DNA from: Oceanospirillaceae bacterium
GTDB lineage: Bacteria; Pseudomonadota; Gammaproteobacteria; Pseudomonadales; Balneatricaceae
Reading direction: 5' to 3'
NCBI GenBank assembly: GCA_013373085.1
Contig: JABXIM010000051.1
Coordinates: 1-64,000 of the forward strand
Length of the DNA stretch: 64,000 nt
The notes beneath the pieces were generated by a model that saw only the letters and a program-made list of their open reading frames with translations, was not told the DNA's origin and ran no database searches. Below are positions 57,986 to 64,000 of this stretch, piece by piece; within the stretch, counting starts at the first letter, position 1; each line of letters begins with the position of its first letter. The position numbers and the translations under genes are program-made.

Positions 57986-59062
57986 ATGAGCACTACACCC
58001 GATACGCGGTCCTCCATGGCCGATCATGAAAAGGTTGCCGATGCGGCGACCGGCGATTTCGCCCGCTTCGAACCGGAGCAGGTCTCCTTCGGCGAGAAGC
58101 TGCACCAGTTTTTCCACCAGTACCCTGTTGCGGCACCGACCATCGTGTTGCTTGCCGCCATCGCGCTGTTCAGCATCCTCGTCGGCGAGCGCTTTCTGCA
58201 CCCGTTCAACCTGTCGCTGATTGTGCAACAGGTCACCATCATCGGAATTCTCGGCGCCGCCCAGACGCTGATCATCCTGACTGCCGGCATCGACCTGTCG
58301 GTCGGCGCCGTCATGGTGCTGACATCCGTGATCATGGGGCGCATGGCCATCGACGTGGGTCTGCCGGCCGGGCTGGCGCTGAGTATCGGCCTGTTTGCCG
58401 GGGCCGTCACCGGCTGGATCAACGGCCAGCTGGTCACCCGCTTCCGACTGCCGCCGTTCATCGTGACGTTGGGCACCTGGAATATATTCTTCGCGCTGAA
58501 CCTCTGGTATTCGCGCAGCGAAACCATTCGCTCCCAGGACATCGATGCAGCGGCGCCGCTGCTGCACTGGACCGGCACCGCCTTCGAATTCCTCGGCGCG
58601 CGCTTTACCTACGGCGCCATATTGATGCTGGCCCTGTTCGTGGTGCTCTGGTACGCGCTGAAGTGGACCGCCTGGGGCAAGCACGTATACGCCACCGGCG
58701 ATGACCCCGATGCCGCTCGCCTTGCCGGTATTCGGGTCGAACGCGTGCTGCTGTCGGTCTACATCGTCGCCGGCGTGCTTTGCGCCGTCGCAGCCTGGGC
58801 CCTGATCGGCCGTATCGGCTCGGTCAGCCCGCAGGCGGGCATGATGTCCAACCTCGACAGTATCACCGCAGTGGTGATTGGCGGCACCAGCCTGTTCGGT
58901 GGCCGTGGCTCCATCTTCGGCACGCTGGTCGGGGCCCTGGTCGTCGGCGTATTCCGCAACGGCCTGGCGCTGGCGGGTGTCGATGTCCTCTGGCAGGACT
59001 TTACCGTTGGCCTGCTGATCATTGTCGCCGTCGGCGTCGATCAGTGGATTCGCAAAGTCTGA
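57986..59062 (+). CDS. frcC: Sugar ABC transporter permease, FrcC type
   Basis: A 358-aa membrane protein from the ATG at 57986 (MSTTPDTRSSMADH) with AAGGGA upstream. About ten helices; ILTAGIDLSVGAVMVL and ARLAGIRVERVLLSVYIVAG, then VVIGGTSLFGGRGSIFGTL, are signature loops of ribose/fructose-type permeases. A soluble N-terminal tail of ~60 residues is typical of FrcC. 14 bases before the ATPase gene. Confidence 0.9.
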   Translation: MSTTPDTRSSMADHEKVADAATGDFARFEPEQVSFGEKLHQFFHQYPVAAPTIVLLAAIALFSILVGERFLHPFNLSLIVQQVTIIGILGAAQTLIILTAGIDLSVGAVMVLTSVIMGRMAIDVGLPAGLALSIGLFAGAVTGWINGQLVTRFRLPPFIVTLGTWNIFFALNLWYSRSETIRSQDIDAAAPLLHWTGTAFEFLGARFTYGAILMLALFVVLWYALKWTAWGKHVYATGDDPDAARLAGIRVERVLLSVYIVAGVLCAVAAWALIGRIGSVSPQAGMMSNLDSITAVVIGGTSLFGGRGSIFGTLVGALVVGVFRNGLALAGVDVLWQDFTVGLLIIVAVGVDQWIRKV

Positions 59063-59076
59063 GGAGGATTGCAGTC

Positions 59077-59874
59077 ATGACCGAACAAAAGAAAATCGTG
59101 CTCGAAGCCCGTGGCCTGGTAAAACGCTACGGCCACGTCACCGCCATCGACCATGCCGACTTTGATCTCCGCGCCGGCGAAGTGCTGGCGGTCATCGGCG
59201 ACAACGGCGCCGGCAAGTCGTCGTTGATCAAGGCCCTGTCCGGCGCCCTGGTGCCCGACGCCGGCGAAATCCTGCTCGATGGCGAACCGGTGAATTTCCG
59301 TACCCCGATGGACGCCCGCGCCCAGGGCATCGAAACCGTCTACCAGAACCTCGCGGTTTCGCCGTCGCTGGATATCGCCGACAACATGTTCCTCGGCCGC
59401 GAGCGCCGCCGCCCCGGCATTCTCGGCAAGGTGTTCCGCATGCTCGACAAGAAAGGTATGCACGAAGACGCCAAGGCCAAGCTGTCGGAGCTGGGCCTGC
59501 TGACGATCCAGAACATCAACCAGGCCGTGGAAACCCTGTCAGGCGGCCAGCGACAGGGGGTCGCGGTCGCCCGCGCCGCCGCCTTCGCGCGCCACGTCGT
59601 GATCATGGACGAGCCCACCGCCGCGCTCGGCGTCAAGGAATCGCGCCGCGTACTGAACCTGATCAAGGACGTACGCGACCGGGGCCTGCCGGTGATACTC
59701 ATCAGCCACAACATGCCACATGTGTTCGAGGTCGCCGACCGCATCCATATCCACCGTCTCGGCAAGCGAGTCGCGGTGGTGAAGCCGGATACCCACACCA
59801 TGTCCGATGCGGTGGCGATCATGACCGGGGCGCTGGATCCGAACGATCATCCGGCCGGCGCCTTCGCCGGCTGA
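59077..59874 (+). CDS. frcA: Sugar ABC transporter ATP-binding protein, FrcA type
   Basis: A 265-aa single-domain ATPase (FrcA-like, unlike the double RbsA/AraG proteins) from the ATG at 59077 with GAGGAGG upstream. Walker A GDNGAGKSS, signature LSGGQRQGVAVARAAAF, Walker B VVIMDEPTAALG and the H-loop LISHNMPHVFEVAD are intact. The track's longer plus-strand frame runs through frcC and was discarded. Confidence 0.91.
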   Translation: MTEQKKIVLEARGLVKRYGHVTAIDHADFDLRAGEVLAVIGDNGAGKSSLIKALSGALVPDAGEILLDGEPVNFRTPMDARAQGIETVYQNLAVSPSLDIADNMFLGRERRRPGILGKVFRMLDKKGMHEDAKAKLSELGLLTIQNINQAVETLSGGQRQGVAVARAAAFARHVVIMDEPTAALGVKESRRVLNLIKDVRDRGLPVILISHNMPHVFEVADRIHIHRLGKRVAVVKPDTHTMSDAVAIMTGALDPNDHPAGAFAG

Positions 59875-59878
59875 TCCT

Positions 59879-59942
59879 GTGGGAGCAACGCCCCGTTGCG
59901 AAATCGCCAGCGCGTTTATTCGCACCGGGGCGGCGCTCCCAC
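59879..59942. repeat. REP-like palindrome after frcA
   Basis: GTGGGAGCAACGCCCC at the left pairs with GGGGCGGCGCTCCCAC at the right. It is the same REP class as the three units at 10881-11167, again directly after the last gene of an importer operon. Confidence 0.82.
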
Positions 59943-59991
59943 GGACGCTCCCCGTGGCGGACATTCAATACAATTCAACAAGGAGTTTCAA

Positions 59992-60414
59992 ATGACACAG
60001 CTGCTCGACCGTAATTTTCAGGGCTTACAGCACCTGGGGGTTCCCGTTACCGACATCGAAATCTCGAAGACCTTTTACGCCCGACTGGGGTTCCGGCCGG
60101 TGATGGAGAAAAGCTTCGCAGACGACCAGGGCCCGGTGACCGCGGTCATGGTGCAGCGGGGCAGCATGGTGATCGAACTCTACCAGCAGCCGGGCGAGCG
60201 CCGTGAGGAAGTGTTACGCCGCCGTGACGGTCATATCGACCATGTTGCCTTTTCAGTACAGGACATCGACGCCGCCTTCGAAGAACTTCGCGAAGCCGGT
60301 TTCGAGCCGCAACAGCCGGCGCCGGTAGAGCTGCCGTTCTGGGAGAAAGGCTGCAAGTACTTCTCGATCCGCGGCCCCGGCGGCGAAACCCTGGAGTTCA
60401 ACCAGATTCTGTAA
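59992..60414 (+). CDS. VOC-superfamily (glyoxalase/dioxygenase-like) protein
   Basis: A 140-aa protein from the ATG at 59992 with AAGGAG upstream. Two beta-alpha-beta-beta-beta modules; metal-ligand candidates are the His in GLQHLGVPVTD, Glu in MVIELYQQPGE, His in DHVAFSVQD and Glu in GETLEFNQIL. Substrate unknown. It follows the frcBCA-type genes and precedes a sugar-binding-protein gene, so sugar-phosphate or aldehyde handling is possible. Confidence 0.82.
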   Translation: MTQLLDRNFQGLQHLGVPVTDIEISKTFYARLGFRPVMEKSFADDQGPVTAVMVQRGSMVIELYQQPGERREEVLRRRDGHIDHVAFSVQDIDAAFEELREAGFEPQQPAPVELPFWEKGCKYFSIRGPGGETLEFNQIL

Positions 60415-60557
60415 CGCTACGCTCGCCCGGCGTGCGCCAGCGCAGCGGCACTGAACCTTGCATCGGGATCCACGTCTGAGCCCTTGATTGACCTGTAGCC
60501 CGTGCGACGGGTTAATATGGCACCAACGCTGCAATCGCCTGTACGGAATTCCTGAAG

Positions 60558-61511
60558 ATGCATAACCGCGTCCTGCTGAGCGCGCTGATCGCCGGCGCCA
60601 TGCTTCTGCCTGGCCAGGCGCACAGCCAGCCGGCCACGCCGATTGGCGCAATGGGGGTGTCTGTCTCGGACCTCGGCAACCCCTATTTCGTCGCCGCCGC
60701 CCGCGGCGCCGAACGCCGCGCCCGGACGCTGGATCCCGAGGTACGGGTCGAGGTGCTCTCCAGCGCTTACGATCTCGACCGGCAGATTGCCCAGATCGAC
60801 CATTTCATCGCCTCGGGCATGCGTCTGATCCTGATCTCGGCGGCCGATCCGGAGGCCATCGGCCCGGCGGTGCAGCGGGCTCGGGATGCCGGCATCCGCG
60901 TCATTGCCATCGATGTAGAAGCCACCGGCGCCGACGCCACCATCACCACCGACAACCGCCAGGCCGGCATCGAAGCCTGCCGCTATCTCGCCGAGCGCAT
61001 CGACCGCAAAGGCAATGTCGTGATCATCAACGGACCACCGGTCTCGTCGATCACCGAGCGGGTGTCGGGTTGCCACGACGCGCTCGACCATTACCCGGAT
61101 ATAGAATTGCTGTCGGACAGCGAAAACGGCGCTGGCGCGCGCGAGGGGGGGATGGAAAAAATGACGGCGCTGATGACCGCCTATCCCGATATTCAGGGCG
61201 TTTTCGCCATCAACGATCCCTCTGCACTCGGCGCTGAACAGGCCGCCCGACAGGCGGGACGTGACAGTTTCGTCATCGTCAGCGTCGACGGTTCGCCGGC
61301 TGCCGTCGAGCGACTGCAACAGCCCGACAGTCGACTCCAGGCCACTGCAGCTCAGTTCCCGCGCCGTATCGCCGAACAGGCCGTCGATGTCGGCGTACGG
61401 CTGCTTCAGGGCGAGACGGTCGAACCGCGCCGCATCCTGATCGAACCGAAGCTGATCACCCGCGAAAATCTGGACGAAATCGGCGACGCCTGGGATATCA
61501 GGTCGCCTTAA
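60558..61511 (+). CDS. Orphan ribose-type ABC substrate-binding protein
   Basis: A 317-aa periplasmic binding protein with a signal peptide (MHNRVLLSALIAGAMLLPGQ). MGVSVSDLGNPYFVAAARGA and SVDGSPAAVERLQ are RbsB-like. No permease or ATPase is next to it, so it may use the frcCA-type proteins or another system. The sequence after its stop is a truncated aldehyde dehydrogenase, suggesting an operon lost genes here by deletion. Confidence 0.85.
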   Translation: MHNRVLLSALIAGAMLLPGQAHSQPATPIGAMGVSVSDLGNPYFVAAARGAERRARTLDPEVRVEVLSSAYDLDRQIAQIDHFIASGMRLILISAADPEAIGPAVQRARDAGIRVIAIDVEATGADATITTDNRQAGIEACRYLAERIDRKGNVVIINGPPVSSITERVSGCHDALDHYPDIELLSDSENGAGAREGGMEKMTALMTAYPDIQGVFAINDPSALGAEQAARQAGRDSFVIVSVDGSPAAVERLQQPDSRLQATAAQFPRRIAEQAVDVGVRLLQGETVEPRRILIEPKLITRENLDEIGDAWDIRSP

Positions 61512-61530
61512 CCGGCCCCGCCCTGCGGGG

Positions 61531-62253
61531 CTTTCCGCGCTGGCACTGGGAGAGCTGGCGCTCGAGGCCGGCTATCCCCCGGGTGTGCTCAACGTGGTCA
61601 CCGGTTACGGCCACAATGCCGGCGCAGCGCTCTCCAGCCACCCCGACGTCGACAAGCTGACCTTCACCGGCTCCACTCCGGTCGGCAAGATGATCGGAAA
61701 GGCGGCGATGGACACCATGACCCGCGTCACCCTCGAACTCGGCGGCAAGTCGCCGACCATCGTGCTGGACGACGCCGACCTCGGCGTCGCCGCCCAGGGA
61801 GCCGCCAACGCCATTTTCTTCAACCACGGCCAGGTCTGCTGCGCCGGCTCCCGCCTGTACGTTCAGCGCAAGCACTATGACAGCCTGGTGGCCGACATCA
61901 CCTCGATCGCCGAGAAAATCACCCTCGGCAACGGTCTCGACCCCAATGTCCAGATGGGCCCCCTGGTATCCGCCAGGCAGCAGGAGCGCGTGCTCGGCTA
62001 CATCGAGCAGGGACGCCGGGACGGCGCCATCATCACCACCGGCGGCGAAAAAGCCGGACCCGGCTACTTCGTCAAACCCACCGTCGTCGCCGGTGTCGAT
62101 CAGCATTCGCCGCTGGTGCAGGAGGAGATCTTCGGCCCGGTACTGGTCGCGTTGCCGTTCGGCGGCTACAAGCAGTCGGGTCTCGGCCATGAAATGGGCG
62201 CCGAGGTGATCCACCACTACACCGAGGTCAAGTCGGTCCTGATGAGCGTCTAG
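61531..62253 (+). pseudogene. Aldehyde dehydrogenase remnant, 5'-truncated with internal deletion
   Basis: The homologous frame starts near 61531 (LSALALGELALEAGYPPGV), without the first ~155 residues of the family. LELGGKSPTIVLDDADLG and GQVCCAGSRLYV (with the catalytic cysteine) are present. Then EIFGPVLVALPF joins directly to GGYKQSGLGHEMG, skipping the usual ~60 residues between them. Both missing pieces are needed for NAD binding or the fold, so the product cannot be an active dehydrogenase although the frame remains open. Confidence 0.9.
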
Positions 62254-62447
62254 GAAGCCTCCTATCCGTGTCTGCGCGCAGGCTCGATCCTGCGCGCACT
62301 CTCCTCTTCCGGCCGGTCCGGCCTGGGCGCCGGGCCTGATTTCCGCCAGCTATACTTGAGCGAGCGGGGATCCGCTTCTATATATTCTCTTGGCGATCCC
62401 TGACATGAGCGGGAGCCGGAGAATAAAAAGCAACCGGAGGTGTCTGC

Positions 62448-62792
62448 ATGAATACATTCAATCTCGAGTCCTGGTGCAAACCCAAGGGCGCGGCCAAATC
62501 GGAACCGATGGGGCTGATGACATTCAGGGTCAGCGAGGACGCTCACCTGAAAATGGAACAGGCGGAAGACCAGATGACCGTCGACACCCAGGCCCACGAA
62601 ACCGACATCCCCGTCGATATCGACAGCCTGGAACTCCAGTTGCCGCCTGAGTGCGATGCCCTGTCGGATGCCGCTTTCCACGTATATCGCCATCCACACG
62701 AAGATCGCAGCCACTTCTTTCTGACCGGTCACCGCGCCAGCGACGGCGCCCTGGTCTACTCCAACGCCGTACTGGTCGACCAGTTGGGCTGA
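62448..62792 (+). CDS. Small hypothetical protein
   Basis: A 114-aa acidic protein from the ATG at 62448 (MNTFNLESWCKPKGAAKSEP) preceded by CGGAGG. Contains MTFRVSEDAHLKMEQAEDQM, LELQLPPECDALSDAAFHVY and HFFLTGHRASDGALVYSNAV, which could be a small alpha-beta fold. I do not recognise the family. Good ribosome binding site and backbone-like codon use support a real gene. Confidence 0.6.
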   Translation: MNTFNLESWCKPKGAAKSEPMGLMTFRVSEDAHLKMEQAEDQMTVDTQAHETDIPVDIDSLELQLPPECDALSDAAFHVYRHPHEDRSHFFLTGHRASDGALVYSNAVLVDQLG

Positions 62793-63082
62793 TTCCTCCT
62801 CTTGCGCTTTTGTGCCGGCGGACTCCAGTCCGCCGCCTACTCTGCTCTGCTCTGCGCCCTCCCGAACGGTTTCCACTTCCTGACCTCAAGGTCCCCATCA
62901 TCCGTTAACCGCACTGAAATATATTTCCATATGCTAATCATTTGCGTCGCACACAAGACCTTTGGCAAAAAAATATATCCGTAAATAAAGGTTTTTCCAT
63001 AAAAATATTCCTTCGATTTGCGAAATATATTTCGCTTCCTTATGATAAAAAACCACGTAAAAAATCTACCAAGGAGAGTCGA
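62793..63082. promoter_or_regulatory. AT-rich upstream region of ehuB
   Basis: 290 bases turning from GC-rich to strongly AT-rich, with AAATATATTTCCATATGC and GAAATATATTTCGCTTCC, i.e. a GAAATATATTTC-like near-palindrome repeated at about 62917 and 63020. A regulated promoter for the ectoine-uptake genes is likely. Confidence 0.5.
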
Positions 63083-63916
63083 ATGGTCCGCACACTGACC
63101 CTGGTCCTCGCAGGGCTTTTCAGCACCCTCGGCATGGCCGACACCCTGGACGACGCCAAAGAATCCGGCACACTGACGCTGGCAGTGGCTAACGAGGTGC
63201 CCTACGGCTACCTCTCGTCGGATGGCGAGCCGAAGGGCGAAGCACCGGCAATCGCCCTCCACGTGCTCGATGAGCTCGGTATCGACGATGTGGAGGTACT
63301 GGTGACCGAGTTCGGTTCCCTGATACCCGGCCTGAAAGCGGGACGCTTCGACGTGATTGCCGCCGGCATGTACATCAACCCGAAACGCTGCCAGCAGATC
63401 CTGTTCTCCAACCCCACCTACACCATCGGCGAAGGCTTCCTGGTCAAGTCGGACAACCCGGAATCACTCGACAGCTACGCCGACATCAAGGACAACGACG
63501 CACTCAAGCTGGGCGTCATGGCCGGCGCCGTCGAGTTCGGCTACGCCAAGAATTACGGTATCGCGCTGGACCAGATCGTCACCCTGCCGGATTACCCCAG
63601 CGGCGTCGCCGCACTGAAAGCCGGCCGTATCGATGCCCTGGCGGGCACCGTGCTGACCATGGCGGAACTGGGCAAAAAGGATGAGGCTGTGGAACTGGCA
63701 CAACCGTTCGAAGACCTCGTCATCAACGGCGAGAAGGTCAATGGCTACGGCGGCTTCGGCTTCCGCCCGGGCGACGAACGCCTGCGCGACGCCTTCAACG
63801 AGGCGCTGGCCGGCTTCATCGGCAGCGACGATCATATCGCCATGGTGGAACCCTATGGCTTCGGTCAGCACACCCTGCCCGGCGATGTCACCGCCGAACA
63901 GCTCTGCACCCCCTGA
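63083..63916 (+). CDS. ehuB: Ectoine/hydroxyectoine ABC transporter substrate-binding protein
   Basis: A 277-aa periplasmic binding protein from the ATG at 63083 (MVRTLTLVLAGLFSTLGMA), with AAGGAG upstream. ANEVPYGYLSSDGEPKGEAP, EFGSLIPGLKAGRFDVIAAG and MYINPKRCQQILFSNPTY, then MAGAVEFGYAKNYGI, match EhuB. It delivers ectoine to the EhuCD permease, which should lie beyond the right edge. Supports a salt-exposed lifestyle. Confidence 0.9.
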   Translation: MVRTLTLVLAGLFSTLGMADTLDDAKESGTLTLAVANEVPYGYLSSDGEPKGEAPAIALHVLDELGIDDVEVLVTEFGSLIPGLKAGRFDVIAAGMYINPKRCQQILFSNPTYTIGEGFLVKSDNPESLDSYADIKDNDALKLGVMAGAVEFGYAKNYGIALDQIVTLPDYPSGVAALKAGRIDALAGTVLTMAELGKKDEAVELAQPFEDLVINGEKVNGYGGFGFRPGDERLRDAFNEALAGFIGSDDHIAMVEPYGFGQHTLPGDVTAEQLCTP

Positions 63917-63921
63917 CTCCG

Positions 63922-63942
63922 GCGCCGGTCGCTGACCGGCGC
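63922..63942 (+). promoter_or_regulatory. Intercistronic hairpin after ehuB
   Basis: GCGCCGGTC, loop GCT, GACCGGCGC, with no T-run. Such stems after binding-protein genes often stabilise the upstream mRNA or partly attenuate downstream genes. Confidence 0.6.
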
Positions 63943-64000
63943 TAGGGACGCGTCGCTCCGGGCAATCCGACTCCGGAGCGGCCAGACAGGAAGGAGACCT
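63943..64000 (+). other. Presumed start region of the next gene
   Basis: The window ends in AGGAAGGAGACCT, a strong ribosome binding site, so the next gene (an ehuC permease would be expected) probably starts within a few bases past the edge. Confidence 0.5.

Noticed and set aside
57908-58684. 258-aa minus-strand ORF
   Set aside because: Antisense to the frcC-type permease; low-complexity shadow composition.

Overview
The window looks like a chromosome segment of a moderately halophilic, heterotrophic gammaproteobacterium, probably close to the Oceanospirillales/Pseudomonadales. The reasons are a high-GC backbone, a Pseudomonas-like glucose and Entner-Doudoroff gene set (gtsABCD, gltR-gtrS, hexR/zwf/pgl/eda), a RimB-RimK pair, and an EhuB-type ectoine-binding protein. 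The genus is inference. No rRNA, tRNA or CRISPR array was seen.

Layout. 1-6.4 kb: housekeeping genes, mostly on the minus strand (rimK 5' part, rimB-like protease, zntB, DUF2750-srkA pair, a plus-strand PDZ-M48 lipoprotein, HupE/UreJ-like protein with a parvulin). 6.4-10.8 kb: a FucP-like sugar symporter, a UMF1-type MFS protein and a lipoprotein. 10.8-15.5 kb: three 77-bp REP-like repeats, then the gtsABCD-type glucose importer (minus strand). 15.5-16.9 kb: a five-hairpin repeat and corA.

17-38 kb is an accessory region of lower GC. It holds an arylsulfatase flanked by remnants of a DUF3604 gene, a stand-alone SIR2-like protein, a membrane protein resembling abortive-infection proteins, a YciI-like protein, a tripartite tricarboxylate transporter operon with a zinc dehydrogenase and a LysR regulator, and a three-gene SMC-like ATPase / small middle protein / Mrr-like nuclease operon that I read as an ABC-three-component (ABC-3C) type defence system. 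Most module boundaries carry copies of the same palindromic repeats.

38-48 kb returns to backbone: psuG, an unknown membrane protein, gltR-gtrS, hexR divergent from zwf-pgl-eda with two HexR-box-like palindromes between them, and a second, inverted copy of the five-hairpin repeat after the eda terminator. 47.8-51.7 kb pairs a solute-binding protein with a GGDEF-EAL protein. 51.8-59.9 kb looks like a fructose module: PfkB kinase, two-component system with a hybrid kinase, and an frcBCA-type importer. 60-64 kb carries a VOC protein, an orphan ribose-type binding protein, a deleted aldehyde dehydrogenase remnant, a small unknown protein, and ehuB at the right edge.

Together the backbone genes import sugars (GtsABCD, FucP-like, FrcBCA), phosphorylate them and feed the Entner-Doudoroff pathway. 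HexR, GltR/GtrS and the hybrid kinase system are the likely regulators.
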